Positions 1 to 12,457 of a stretch of 64,000 nt of DNA are shown here, piece by piece. This DNA is from Fagopyrum homotropicum (lineage: Eukaryota; Streptophyta; Magnoliopsida; Caryophyllales; Polygonaceae): contig BSWB01000001.1 of NCBI GenBank assembly GCA_033239125.1, forward strand, positions 163,455,481 through 163,519,480. The letters are read 5' to 3'. Both the position numbers and the translations under genes were made by a program. Each line of letters opens with the position of its first letter. The stretch's first letter is position 1. The notes below the pieces were generated by a model. The model made no database searches. It was not told the origin of the DNA and was given only the letters and a program-made list of their open reading frames with translations.

Positions 1-161
1 TTCCCGTCGCCGCCACCTGTCCTCTTCAGCTGCGTCATCAACCAATCAAGCTCTTCCTTTGTAAGCACAATCTTCACCGTCGACATACCACTCTTCTTCT
101 CCCTCGACTCGAACTCGCCGTTTTCCATCTTTTCCGGCGGACTGTAAATGCAGTTTCCCAT
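1..161 (-). CDS. 5' end of an MGNC-type small plant protein (PADRE/DUF4228-like), partial
   Basis: The first 53 codons of a gene on the minus strand run off the left edge. The start is the ATG at 161, directly after which the protein reads MGNC, the usual N-myristoylation/palmitoylation signature of this class, so the product probably attaches to the plasma membrane. A charged linker follows, then the segment VKIVLTKEELDWLM, which resembles the conserved 'V+I.LTKEEL' core of short plant PADRE (DUF4228) proteins, a family often linked to stress responses. The end is outside the window, so length cannot be compared. A minus-strand TATA box lies about 122 bases upstream, which supports the start. 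Family assignment is by resemblance only; the specific role is unknown. Confidence 0.6.
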   Translation of the reverse strand, partial: MGNCIYSPPEKMENGEFESREKKSGMSTVKIVLTKEELDWLMTQLKRTGGGDG

Positions 162-282
162 TGTACAATGTCGCCGGAAAACCGCTTTCAATGACGTCGC
201 CGGAAAACCGCTGGTTTTCGTGTTTGGTAGTGAAATTTACGTGGGGAGACGAGGAAGATGCATAATTGAAGAGGTATGGACG

Positions 283-290
283 TATTTATA
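283..290 (-). promoter_or_regulatory. TATA box for the 1-161 gene
   Basis: TATAAATA on the minus strand, about 122 bases before the ATG at 161. That is a normal plant spacing for a TATA box plus a 90-base 5' leader. Confidence 0.55.
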
Positions 291-497
291 GGAGTTGTTG
301 GATGTGAATATTTTTTCATACCAAACTTAATTATTACAATTACTATAAAATAAAAATATTACTATTAAGTTATTTTACGTAGAAATTTGGCTAATTCGTG
401 AAAATAATTGTCTTTCTTCGGAAGTTGCTACGAGACAAAGCTATAATCAGCTACATGCATGTTCTTGTGGACCCTACCATTTTAGATTTTTAATTTA
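291..497. other. AT-rich upstream sequence, nothing recognised
   Basis: AT-rich sequence between the promoter of the leftmost gene and the target duplication of the Mutator-like element. I see no coding or repeat signal in it. Confidence 0.5.
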
Positions 498-569
498 AAA
501 TAAAACGGGAGAATTTGACATACTAGGCTTTTTTTAGTTTTTGTTTAAGAAAATATACCCCAAATTTTT

Positions 570-1275
570 GGGTATCATTCAAGTAAGGCCCATTATTGCG
601 GTACGGTCGTGCGGCCGTACCGCAGGGCGACACGTGTCCCGAAAAAAAAAAAAAAAAAAATTTTTTTTTTTTTTTTTAAAAACGAGTAAAAGTAATAGTT
701 CAAAACTTATTATGGAATAGTTCATAACTTATAAAAGGATAGTTCATGAATTATAATAGAATAGTTCATAGTGTAAAATTTATAAAGGATTGAAAATAAT
801 AGTTCAAAACTTATTAAGTAATAGTTCATAACTTCTAAAAGGATAGTTCATGAATTATAATAGAATAGTTCATAGTGCAAAATTTATAAAGGAGTGAAAG
901 TAATAGTTCAAAACTTATTATGGGATAGTTCATGAATTATAATAGAATAGTTTAAAGTGCAAAAATTTATAAAGGAGTGAAAGTAATAGTTCAAAACTTA
1001 TTATGGGATATTTCATGAATTATAATAGAATAGTTCATGGATTATATTAAAAAGTAATAGTTCATGGATTATATAGGAATAGTTCAAAGTTTATAGGATA
1101 ATAGTGCATAAATTATAACATGGTAGTTCAAATAAATTTTCATTAGTTTCCGTAAAAATTAAAAAAAATAAAAAAATTTTTTTTTTTTTTTTTTTTATTT
1201 TCGGGACACGTGTCGCCCTGCGGTACAGCCGTACGGCCGTACCAGATAAATAGGGCCGTACCTGAAGGAAAACCC
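570..1275. mobile_element. Nested element with about 80-bp terminal inverted repeats and a core of short repeats
   Basis: Both ends start GGGT, reach a GC-rich stretch containing GGCCGTAC and GTACCGCAGGGCGACACG, then TGTCCCGAAAA, in inverted orientation (570-650 and about 1195-1275). An 8-bp direct repeat AAATTTTT flanks it (562-569, 1276-1283). The core between about 690 and 1130 is a degenerate tandem array of 'aatagttca' units. It interrupts the outer element between its left end and body. The class is Mutator-like or another long-TIR MITE; there is no coding content. Confidence 0.65.
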
Positions 1276-1359
1276 AAATTTTTTACATAGTAGGTAAAAA
1301 TTATTAACCCTTCTATTAGAAAGAAAGAATAAATGATATTTGTTATTTGTTATATAAGT

Positions 1360-2365
1360 ATAATTTTTAATTTTTAATTACTGAATTTGTTTTCTTTTAT
1401 TATTTTTTTGCCTTTTTTTATTTATTTATTATTTTTTTTTATTTTCTGGACTGAATTTTTCATACCGGAAATTCTCATATCAGAATTTTCATACCAGAAA
1501 TTATCATACGAAAAGTTCATACCAGAAATTTCATACCAGAATTTTTTTCATACTATAATTTTTTCATACCAGAATTTTTCATACCGGAAATTTCATACGA
1601 AAAGTTCATACCAGAAATTTCATTCCAGAAATTTCTGAATTAAAACTAGCGGCACAATCAGCACTTGATCCTTGTGCTTTCTGTCCGCTATTTATTTTTG
1701 TTTACATAATACTTTTATTTTGAGACAATTTTAACATATAATTCTCCACTCAAATAATGCTCAACTCCTCCACGTCTTGTCAATTTGTCATTGTCAATTG
1801 GGAAAAAGAACAAGTCTTTTGGAAACCAAAAGAGACGGTGATGGACCCATTTTTGCAAACCGTCATCATATACGCAAATTACAATAAAAAAAAATTGCAA
1901 AATTACAACGAGCCCCCTAAATTTTATAAAAATTAAATATTAGACAATTAAAAATTCATCCCGATATGTAAATTTCGGTATGTAAATGTCCGGTATGTGA
2001 AATTCTAGTATGTGAAATTCTGGTATGTGAAAATCCGGTATGTGATAATTCCGGTATGTGAAAATCCGGTATGTGAAAATTATGGTATGTGAAAATTCCG
2101 GTATGTGAAAATCCGGTATGTGATAATTTCGGTATGTGATAATTCCGGTATGTAAAATTCCGGTCCGATATGTGAAAATTCCGGTATGTGAAATTCCGGT
2201 ATGTGGAAATTCCGGTATGTGATAATTCCGGTATGTGATAATTCCGGTGTGTGAAAAAATTCTTCATTCTAGAAAATAAATAAAAAAAATAAAGAAAATA
2301 AAAAAGGAAAAAAAAATTAATAAAAGAAAATAAAAAAAGAAATTCAGTTTTTAAAAATCATTTGT
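1360..2365. mobile_element. Foldback element whose arms are tandem repeats
   Basis: The left arm (about 1440-1640) repeats 'TCATACCGGAATTT' and variants. The right arm (about 1955-2265) repeats the reverse complement, 'AAATTCCGGTATGTGA'. The outermost parts are A/T-rich inverted repeats that both carry ACTGAATTT. The whole would fold into a long imperfect hairpin around a unique loop (about 1640-1950). This resembles plant foldback or TIR-repeat elements. Ends are approximate and I found no clear target duplication. Apparent frames across the arms are repeat artefacts. Confidence 0.6.
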
Positions 2366-2392
2366 ACTTTTCATAAATCGATACTCCAAAAT

Positions 2393-3331
2393 TTACAAAG
2401 AGGTAGAAGGAAGACGGGCAACAAGTTGTGCCGCCAATCCTTTCTGGATAGCGAAACCGATCCTCCTAAAAACAACATCAGAAGACCTAGGAGACGTAAC
2501 ATTGCCATGCAAAACCCGTTGCACCCTCTTCAGAATTTCAATAGCATCGGGCGCAAGGAAACCAAAGGTGTCGAAAGCGAACGGAAGAAACACATGTTGA
2601 TTTTCAATACAAGCTTTCTCATGTTTGGCCACCTTAGCAGAAGCTGCATTAAGCGCCGCCTTACCCACCGCAAAAGGCCCACTACCCAGACAAACAAGTG
2701 GGGAAACTCCAGTCAAATCGATGCAAGCATGTTTTCCACCCACCCATCCAAACACCAAGATATCCGCCGGCCTCAAGGTGGACCTCCCCTCTCGTGGGTC
2801 AGTTAAGAAGGACACAGGCGCCTCCTTCTTAACCGAAACCCCCGCCCTCCTAAACACATCACACAACACATCACGGACCAAATCATGCCTATATTTGAAG
2901 CCAGGAAGCTCTTTACAATGAACCGCATGCTCCCCAAAAGAATCTAGAATTCTCCGACAATTGGGCATAGGACAAATCTCATCGACCGGGTATAAAGGAA
3001 TCATAAGACGATACTTAAGAACCGAACGATACTCAACCGGGGACATACATTGCCCTAGCCCATCAATGGGTATGGCAAGAAGGAAATCTTGGCTATGTGT
3101 GGATTGAAGACACTTGAAAACCGCTTTTTGTCTTAGAGTCAAATCAAAAGTAACTTCCATCTCCTGCACGGTCTTACTGAAAAGAGCACTCGCCAAAGCA
3201 TGTTGGGTTTTAGAGGGGACGGTGTTCTTGACAGTAAAGACAGAAAGATCGAAACCAGGAATAGAAGTCTGAAGATTGCCCAAAGCTCCATAAAACTCGG
3301 AACACATTTCTACAACTCCACTGTCCCGCAA
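2393..3331 (-). CDS. 312-codon retroelement-type protein fragment with zinc-binding and nuclease-like region
   Basis: An uninterrupted frame from the ATG at 3331. The middle has a putative zinc-binding cluster CPMPNC...H..HC (about residues 120-140). RHDLVRD follows, then EAPVSFL, RPADILVFGW and CIDLTGVSPL. This order (zinc cluster, RHN/RHD-x-x-RD, E...RPAD...D.T..SPL) is what I recall from the C-terminal part of certain eukaryotic reverse-transcriptase-like element proteins. The E/D residues are reminiscent of PD-(D/E)XK nucleases; that is inference. No reverse transcriptase domain is present, so it is a fragment or captured piece. It sits just inside the right end of the Mutator-like composite. 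The intact frame suggests either recent arrival or selection. Confidence 0.45.
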   Translation of the reverse strand: MRDSGVVEMCSEFYGALGNLQTSIPGFDLSVFTVKNTVPSKTQHALASALFSKTVQEMEVTFDLTLRQKAVFKCLQSTHSQDFLLAIPIDGLGQCMSPVEYRSVLKYRLMIPLYPVDEICPMPNCRRILDSFGEHAVHCKELPGFKYRHDLVRDVLCDVFRRAGVSVKKEAPVSFLTDPREGRSTLRPADILVFGWVGGKHACIDLTGVSPLVCLGSGPFAVGKAALNAASAKVAKHEKACIENQHVFLPFAFDTFGFLAPDAIEILKRVQRVLHGNVTSPRSSDVVFRRIGFAIQKGLAAQLVARLPSTSL

Positions 3332-3611
3332 AATATGAGGATGGAGAAGGTTTGATGGTAAAAAAAAATAAGAGGGGTATATTTACTTAATTGAAAAACA
3401 AAAAAGCCTACTTACTATCACTATTTCTCTAAATAGCCTACTAACCAAATTTGCCCAAATAAAATTAAGCTTGTTTTGTTAATGTGCATAGTTGGTAACA
3501 CTAATAATTAAAATGGTTATAAGCTAAAAATATTTTGTCAAAAATGGATTATAAATTGAACTATAGGCATTCAATCGGTTAGAAATCGGCTATCCTTGTT
3601 CAACTATAGGT

Positions 3612-3895
3612 TAGACATGGGTCCGATTTGGGCTAAATCGTCAAATCGGTGGTTTAGGTTTGCCGGTTTGGCCAAACCGTAAGTTACTGCCTTAGGTTTA
3701 AGTCAAATCTAAACCGGCGGTTAAAAGACCATTTTGGATATTTTTATTTTTTATTTTTTAAAATGAACCAAACCGACAGTTTTCCAATATATTTATTTAA
3801 TTTTTTTCTATAAACCGCCTACCAAACCAGCTGTTTAGGTTAACCTAAACCGTCGGTTTGTGCTATGGTCGGTTTAGGTTTCGTACCCATATCTA
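3612..3895. mobile_element. Small hAT-like MITE (old)
   Basis: The ends TAGACATGGGTCCGA and, inverted, TAGATATGGGTACGA form about 15-bp terminal repeats. The flanking 8-mers CTATAGGT (3604-3611) and TTATATGT (3896-3903) match at 6 of 8. The body is rich in 'accggttt'-type repeats. Non-coding. Confidence 0.45.
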
Positions 3896-4130
3896 TTATA
3901 TGTCTCGAATTTAAATTTTTTGGATTTTCTTTAAGAAATCTAGGAATGGGCAGTTTTAAACCTAATTAAATTAGATTTAAAGTTTATAATGAATGCTAAA
4001 GGCATGCATATTGTCTTACTCTACCTATATGAACCCATCAATTAAACCCATGATTTAAGATGGATAAAATTTTATTTACTCTTTAGCTTCTATATAATAT
4101 TAGTTCCTTTGTTTTCTATATATTCTAGGT

Positions 4131-4525
4131 TAGGGCTGCGCACATTGGGACCGGACAGGAAAATCGGATCGGACTGGAATTCACGGTCCGGTCCTGGACC
4201 GTAACTGAAAAGTTTCGGTCCGATCCGGACCGGATTTTTATACTTTTAATATTTTTTTTGACTAGAATAGCATCCGGTCCGGTCCGGTCCAAACCCGGAC
4301 CGGATCGGATTTAATCCATACAAAAAAAATAAATTTTAAACAAAATAAAAATTAAACGGTCCGGACCGGACCGTATTGGACTGGACCGTGGTGGACCGGA
4401 CCGTTACGGTCCGGTTCGGTCCGGTCCGTGGACCGTTTCATAATACACTTGAAACGGTCATGTCCGGTTCGGTCCGTAACTTTACGGTCCGGTCTGATCC
4501 AGTCTGGACCGTTTGGACAACCTTA
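4131..4525. mobile_element. hAT-like non-autonomous element
   Basis: It begins TAGGGCTGCGCACATTGGG and ends with the inverse of TAAGGTTGTCCAAACGG. The flanking 8-mers TTCTAGGT (4123-4130) and TTCTACGT (4526-4533) agree at 7 of 8, as expected for a hAT target duplication. The body is dense in GGTCCGG/CCGGACC motifs, so single strands would fold strongly. Non-coding. Confidence 0.6.
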
Positions 4526-4533
4526 TTCTACGT

Positions 4534-6400
<1,867 letters not shown>

Positions 6401-8956
6401 TGTAACGACCCGAGTTTTAAGTAACTCAAGACGTCACTAGGCTAAGGACCACACAGTGGGTCCCATCAGTTAGCCTGACAACAACTTCACAAATAGGACC
6501 TTGCAACAAGAAGCACGAAGAAATAATGAAAACATTCAACCTGTCATTTAGAAAACATTTACCTAACAACCCTGCATGTAGTTAGTATGTATATCCCAAA
6601 ACGACACTTTAAAACATGACACCTGAACAGGTGTCTTAAAACTTCAGTCTGAAATCAACATGTGTACACAGTTGCACACAACCAACAAAAGACTCGCTTG
6701 CAAGCGATTATTTTCAAAAGCAAGTTCAACCAACCCTTGGGTTAACACTGCCCCGGCTGTCCACATCCTGCAGCTGACATCCCTGAAGCGTTCCTATGAT
6801 CAGCATTACCTAAAAAGGATCGGTTTAAAACCGTTAGCTACCGATCAAAATCTATCCACGAGAGATTATATCAACACATCACAACACAACAAATATATTC
6901 AAATACCATATACCGTGCTCATGAGATGATATCATGCTTTTATGAATGATGCACGTGAATGCAGTATGAAATTTACAATTTGCGATCCCGGACCCATTAA
7001 TCCGGAACCATTGCTTATACGGTTCTGGCTTTGGTGTGAGCTCACCATTGCACAAATTAGGTTAATTCAGACATTTGCTCTTAGGTCGTAGCCAGACTGA
7101 TCAAGTCTACAGGCCAGGCTTTCTCGTGGTGGGTTATGGTCTTAACCCCTAACCACATGCAACATTTTGCCATTCATGTTAATGCAAACATTTACCATTT
7201 TCATTAGGTGTGCGACCCGAGCCTGAAGTCCATCAGACTCGGTGTCATTCTTATACAAACGCAAGTGATCCGGGCTTGGCCGAGCTCCGGCATTCACTGC
7301 AATAGCTAGCGACCTGGCTAATGGTTAGCTCAGAGTCTTAAACAATTTACATACTATTGACCTTTACAGGTCATCATCATATCGCATGCCTCAAAAGGCT
7401 TATCATCTCATACATTATCATGTTTCAACAAGCTTATCATGTCATTCAATAGCACGCCTCAATAGGCTAACACATGTTCATTTAACCATTTCTCATAATC
7501 ATGACATGATAATAATCACAACAACATTAAGCATGCTTTACGCATCATAACGTCATTTTCATCATAAACACATCAAGCATGCTTCACACATAACACATCT
7601 CAATGCATATCAACATTCACATTTCAGCACAACAAGGCATTTCAAAACAACAACACATATCAACACAGTGAGGTATAAATCTCTCAGGCACGGGTTTCTG
7701 CAGATCGAAGCTAAGTAAGTCCGAAGACTTACCTGAATACGCTCACTGAGCAACTAAGCTATAGTTAGTCTACCGTCTTCAACACCACCTGTCGAGAATA
7801 TCATATTCCTCGTATTAAACTTCTTGCTTCAAACATCAATTAAATTCATTCCTTTGAATTTAATTAGCTTATAGCGTTTTCTAGATTCCTAATTTAATTA
7901 ATTAATCTTTAATTAATTAATTAAATTTCATCAGAATAACCTTTTGCCCGCAGGCAGTTTCTCAACCCAACTGTCATCAGATCTCATCAAACAAATAGTC
8001 CATAATCACCAGAATAATGTAACGAGCATAATGGAATTTCCAATTATCCATTTTGACAAGCCTAAGGTCAATTTAGACCAAATCGCAATACGGAAAACGA
8101 ATAAATTCATAACTTATTCGCTACTAACCCGATTGACGATCCGAAAGAAGATTCGGAATCACAACGACGCAGACTACGCTCGGACACCATCAGATTCACC
8201 GGAATCTGAGCGACGGAACTGAACATAGAAGGGGGATGCTCGACCTGGCCATAACTTCAACGGAAACGCAGAAACTCGGTACCAAAATGAAGAGGACGAA
8301 GAGAGGAATCCGAAAACTCAAACGGAATTGAAATCGGATTACAAACGAAGAGTAAATCTGAATTTGAAGGTTGAGAGAAATCAGAGCTTTTACGAGGAAA
8401 CGTGAAAGGAAATGAATTAATAAATGAATTTCCGCTATTTATAGCGAATACGATAATTATCCTTTAGCAAAGTCGATAGTTATCCTTTAACCGATCCGAA
8501 GGCGGTTTGAGTCCCTTCTCCAAACTTCTCGAAATTGGAATAATAAATCCAACATATTGTTTGGATAATTATTCCGCAACTTTCTCGAAAAACGCGTATT
8601 CCTAAGTCGTCTTTCTTAGCCGCTAAGAAACGAAATAGCGACTCTTTTGGCCATTTTGCCTTTCCATATTATTTCATATCTAAAACATACCCAATGTACT
8701 GATCATTTCTCTCAACTGCAGTTTTATTAATTGAAGCTTCCAAATGCTCCAAATAATACGAGAGGGTAAAAATTATTCCCCGGAGGAAAAAGTAAAATTT
8801 CTCCCATACGTCCAAATTTACGCCAAATCATAATGGTGAAATTCATACTCGTCATCTACACACAATTCGCGAGTTATGAGTAATTGTTATCGATGATTAA
8901 CTTAATCAGCTTTAATCATCCTTTATTAGGATTCGAAAATCCTAGCTTTTACATCA
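6401..8956 (-). mobile_element. 3' LTR of a Ty3/gypsy chromovirus relic
   Basis: About 2.56 kb, beginning TG on the minus strand (TGATGTAAAAGCTAGG at 8956) and ending CA (6401). Its first 290 bases, in minus orientation, are repeated almost exactly at 11050-11339, which identifies it as an LTR. A purine tract (AAGGGGTGTG, minus strand, 8957-8966) next to it fits a polypurine tract. A related copy lies at 37825-41411. No 5-bp target duplication matches across the whole element, so it is rearranged. The small frames in it are not genes. Confidence 0.7.
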
Positions 8957-9213
8957 CACACCCCTTAAGAAAAAGTTTTGTCCCGAAACTTTAGTACACA
9001 GCTCATCAGAAGACTGAATCTGTCAATCATATAATTAACCTATCTTTGCATTTCGTGCAAGCATAGATTATTTTCACGTTAGCAGGGGTCATCAAGCTCA
9101 CACTAGCGAAGTCTATCACTTCCTATGTTAGCAAACACAAATCAATTCGCACACACATAAATCACATAAACATAGAACCATATAAGCACATTAGTTAGTG
9201 GAAAAGTTAGGTA

Positions 9214-9912
9214 CTACTCTTTGCTTTTGTTCCAATCATTGATCAAAGAGTTAAACACCTCTGGATAATTTCTCTCCATGTGTTCAACTGTTTCCCATGT
9301 AGCCTCTTCCATTCCCCTTCGGGACCACTGAACCTTCACTAATGGAATTTCTTTATTCCTTAACTTTTTCTTCTTTCTGTTTAACACGGCCATAAGAAAC
9401 TCGGCATAGGTCTGATCAGGCTCTATCTCAATAGCATCATAGCTGAGTACATGGCTCGGATGTGGTTGATATTGTCTCAGTTGTGATACATGAAACACTG
9501 GGTGTACTCCATCCATTGTTGGCGGTAATGCTAAACGATAAGCTACTTTACCAACTTTTTCCAAAATCTCAAACGGTCCAATATACCGAGGACTTAACTT
9601 TCCCTTGATACCAAACCGTTTGACTCCACGAGTCGGTGAAACTTTCAGCCAAACGTGTGTCCCTGTTTCAAACTCTAGCGGACGTCGGCGCTTATCAGCA
9701 TACGATTTTTGTCTACTCTGTCCAACCAACATCCTTTCTCGAATCAAAGCAACTTTTTCAATATCACTTTTAACTTTGTCTGGAGCCGTGTCAAAGACAT
9801 CGGCATGCTCATCCCAACGTAATGGGGTTCGACATTTCCTTCCGTACAGTGCTTCATATGGTGTCATCCCAATGGATGCATGCCAAATTTTGTTGTAAAT
9901 GAACTCGACCAA
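9214..9912 (-). pseudogene. Gypsy integrase C-terminal part with chromodomain-like tail
   Basis: A 232-codon open stretch. It starts inside the integrase core (MTPYEALYGRKCRTPLRW) and continues through the GPY/F-type module (KLSPRYIGPFEILEKVGKVAYRLALP, seen in two parts) and HPVFHVSQLR. It ends with VKVQWSRRGMEEATWE and MERNYPEVF, which resemble the chromodomain that targets chromoviruses to chromatin. The upstream part of integrase is frameshifted and deleted, so this is a fragment. Confidence 0.85.
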
Positions 9913-10447
9913 CGGTAATTAATCTGGCCATATCGGTCCCCAATCAAGCACACATGACCTCAACAAGTCTTCTAAAGTCTGAATAGTTCTTTCGGACTAA
10001 CCATCTGACTGTGGATGAAACGCTGTTGTAAAATTCAGCTTGGTTCCCATTTCCATTGTGGTATTTCAAGTGACGTATGTTCTCCTCTTGTTCTTTGATG
10101 TTCAATCTTAACTTGTTGACATGTTTGACAACACGCCACAACCCTATAATTATCCTTCTTCATATCTTTTCCACCAGAAGTATGGTCTAATATCCTGATA
10201 CATCTTATTCGACTATGGTGTTGTATGAGTATCAACAAGAATATTTCTTCTAATCTAATCATCTTGAGGCATACATATTATTCCTTGGTATCCAATCATA
10301 TTGTCATCGTTGATAAAGAATATGAACTTTCATCATTCGTGATCATTGACCTCACCTTGGTCAGATCAAGGAACTTAGTTGTTTATGTTGGATCTCTTCC
10401 ATCCAACTAGGCATGATTTTCAAGGTACAAAAATACCCTTGGTCTTT
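9913..10447 (-). pseudogene. Decayed gypsy integrase N-terminal region
   Basis: Pieces of integrase appear in different frames: CQTCQQVKIEH (zinc-binding HHCC end), then directly FHPQSDG and LEDLLRSCVLDWG, with stops and shifts. The stretch between them, which should hold most of the DDE catalytic core, is absent. This internal deletion alone inactivates the element. Confidence 0.7.
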
Positions 10448-11041
10448 CTAAACCCATATTTCAATGCCACTACAAATCAGATCTTTTTGTATTTCAACTT
10501 GTACAGTTAATCGAGCAATTGCTTTTTCTTGAGCTGACTTCATACTCAAAGCATCAGCCACCACATTAGCTTTACCAGGATGATATAGTATCTCTAAGTC
10601 ATAATCCTTTATCAACTCCAACCACCTTCTTTGTCTCATATTCAACTCTTTTTGAGTGAAAATGTACTTCAGGCTCTTATGATCTGTCATGATTTTACAC
10701 GTCGTCCCAAATAGGTAATGCCGCCAAATCTTAAGTGCATGAACTACTGCTGCTAACTCCAAGTCATGTGTAGGGTAGTTCTGCTCACATTGTCTCAGTT
10801 GTCTTGATGCATAGGCGATGACTCTTTCATTTTGCATCAAGACGCATCCCAAGCCCATTTTAGATGCATCACTGTAAACAATGAACCCTAGCGTTCCATT
10901 CGGCTGAGCTAACACAGGTGCAGAAGTCAACCTCTTCTTTATCTCTTCAAAGCTTGCTTGACACTTGTCAGTCCATATAAACTTTGCCTTCTTCTGAAGT
11001 AAGTTGGTCATAGGTCTTGCTAACACAGGTGCAGTAGTCAA
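10448..11041 (-). pseudogene. Gypsy reverse transcriptase tail and RNase H
   Basis: A 197-codon open stretch: the end of reverse transcriptase (MTNLLQKKAKFIWTD, FEEIKKRLTSAPVL), then RNase H with VYSDASKMGLGCVLMQ, ASRQL, NYPTHDLELAAVV and TDHKSLKYIFTQKELNMRQ. The frame then runs out of conserved sequence. The palm of reverse transcriptase with its YxDD box is missing. Confidence 0.85.
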
Positions 11042-11049
11042 CCTCTTCT

Positions 11050-11339
11050 TTATTTCATATCTAAAACATACCCAATGTCCTGATCATTTCTCTCAACTGC
11101 AGTTTTATTAATTGAAGCTTCCAAATGCTCCAAATAATACGAGAGGGTAAAAATTATTCCCCGGAGGAAAAAGTAAAATTTCTCCCATACGTCCAAATTT
11201 ACGCCAAAATCATAATGGTGAAATTCATACTCGTCATCTACACACAATTCGCGAGTTATGAGTCAATTGTTATCGATGATTAACTTAATCAGCTTTAATC
11301 ATCCTTTATTAGGATTCGAAAATCCTAGCTTTTACATCA
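11050..11339 (-). mobile_element. Truncated 5' LTR of the gypsy relic
   Basis: Nearly identical to 8668-8956 and in the same orientation; it ends CATCA on the plus strand (TGATG on the minus strand). Only the first 290 bases of the 2.5-kb LTR remain. Confidence 0.75.
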
Positions 11340-11440
11340 GCATTCATGAAACCTGTGTGCTTGTATGTGTGGTTCACCTGACGTGTGTCATCCACGTCAT
11401 TTGGTCCCGGAACGGATATAAGAAAAAGTAACATGGTATC
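11340..11440. other. Remnant of another LTR element
   Basis: The sequence TGGTATCATAGCAGC (11434-11448), interrupted by the hAT insertion, resembles a tRNA-iMet primer binding site (TGGTATCAGAGC). Together with the repeated CAATCAAGTGAACC flanks at 6377 and 12436 it suggests an older copia-type remnant here. Confidence 0.35.
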
Positions 11441-11448
11441 ATAGCAGC

Positions 11449-12393
11449 TAGGGCTGTTCATTCTCGGATATCCGGGGAATTTTTTGTGAAAATGGTATCC
11501 GGATCCGATCCGGAATCTGCCGGATATCCGATCCGAGAAGTGTAAACGGACCGGATATCCGACAGCGGATATCCGGTGATCCGGATACACAAAAATCTGA
11601 TTTGTAATTCTGTAAAGAGTAATACAGTAATATGCATTCTGCAAATCGGACAACAAAGCGAGAGAGGCTGCTGAGCGCCTGAATCAAAGTGAGTTGCAGC
11701 AAATCGGGACAACAAATGCAACAAATCGGGACAACAAAGCGAGAGAGGGACGAGAGGTTGTTGAGCGCCTGAGTCGAAGTGAGTTGCAGCAAATTGGGAC
11801 GAAGGTGAAGAGTGAAGATGAGAGAGTAGAAGAAGAGGGATTGACTGCTCAGCGCCTGAGCCAACGAATCCCGAAGGAGACAAAGGCAAGGACGCAAGGT
11901 ACCGAGGGTCGGAGTCGTTGGAGACCTGGGAGGCTGACGAAAGCAAGAGAGGTTGAGTCGTTCGCCGATTCCTTAGAGTTACTGAATAGAGAGAGTGAGA
12001 GTGTCGAGTGTCTGCCTGGCGAGTGGCGGCTCCAGGTGCTCATAGGGAAATTAGGGTTTGGGTTTAAAAAATGTAAAAAAAAATTTTTGTAGGAGAGATG
12101 GAAGGAGACTCGAACTGCCGACCTTTTGCATGAATCAATAAATCAGCCACTCCTTCTCACCAACTCAGCTACTTGAACATTAGTGTTATAACTCATTTAA
12201 TATTTTCTATATTATCGGATACCGGATATCCGAATTTAAAAATAACAAGATCCGTATCCGATCCGTATATTCGAAATTTTTTTCCGGATCGGAGCGGATA
12301 CGGATAGCTTTCCGTCGGATAGAGTAAATGTCAGATATCCTTGAGTCGGATCGGCGGATTATTGGCGGATCGGATATTTTTTGAACACCCCTA
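11449..12393. mobile_element. 945-bp non-autonomous hAT element
   Basis: Terminal inverted repeats TAGGGCTGTTCA / TGAACACCCCTA (10 of 12 matches) with a perfect 8-bp target duplication ATAGCAGC at 11441-11448 and 12394-12401. The subterminal regions are rich in GGATATCC/GGATCCG palindromes. No transposase. The middle (11650-12090) carries an imperfect tandem repeat of about 65-90 bases and a 132-codon frame with no recognisable domain, possibly captured host sequence. Confidence 0.92.
12085..12175 (-). other. tRNA-like segment carried inside the hAT element
   Basis: On the minus strand an A-box-like TAGCTGAGTTGG is followed, about 40 bases later, by a B-box-like GGCAGTTCGAGTC. I could not fold a proper T stem, so this is a tRNA pseudogene or SINE head, not a working tRNA. 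Confidence 0.4.
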
Positions 12394-12457
12394 ATAGCAG
12401 CTCCGATACTTGAGGGTGAGTGTTGAGATAACACGCAATCAAGTGAACCTACCATAT

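Larger units (their letters stand above)
507..3456. mobile_element. Mutator-like composite element with imperfect terminal inverted repeats
   Basis: The two ends are imperfect inverted repeats. The left end reads GGGAGAATTTG, then TAGGCTTTTTT and AAATATACCCC. The right end, reverse complemented, reads GGGCAAATTTG, then TAGGCT and AAATATACCCC. The flanks AAATAAAAC (498-506) and AAATAAAAT (3457-3465) match at 8 of 9 positions, which fits the 9-bp target duplication of Mutator-like elements. Inside lie a smaller inverted-repeat element (570-1275), a foldback structure (1360-2365) and a 312-codon minus-strand frame (2393-3331). No MULE transposase is visible, so any mobility would have been driven from elsewhere. 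Confidence 0.55.
8957..11049 (-). pseudogene. Gutted internal region of a Ty3/gypsy chromovirus
   Basis: Read on the minus strand it contains only RNase H, a damaged integrase and a chromodomain-like tail. Gag, protease, most of reverse transcriptase, the primer binding site and most of the 5' LTR are missing. The junction at 11049/11050 fuses a reverse-transcriptase segment to LTR sequence with a few bases of shared TTTAT. A short duplication ('gctaacacaggtgca' at 11018 and 10905) beside the junction suggests template switching or error-prone repair. It cannot move on its own. Confidence 0.75.

Noticed and set aside
1387..2267. Frames of 83 and 103 codons rich in repeated 'SYQNF' and 'YHIPELSHTG' motifs
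   Set aside because: They are translations of the tandem repeats in the foldback arms and share no codon-like conservation.
6401..11339. Gypsy element as a complete LTR retrotransposon
   Set aside because: Flanking 5-mers (TAAGC and GCATT) do not match, the 5' LTR is only 290 bases and most coding domains are missing.
11448..12043. Several 60-160-codon frames on both strands inside the hAT element
   Set aside because: They overlap each other, span the GGATATCC-rich ends and have no domain; they are repeat artefacts or captured non-functional sequence.
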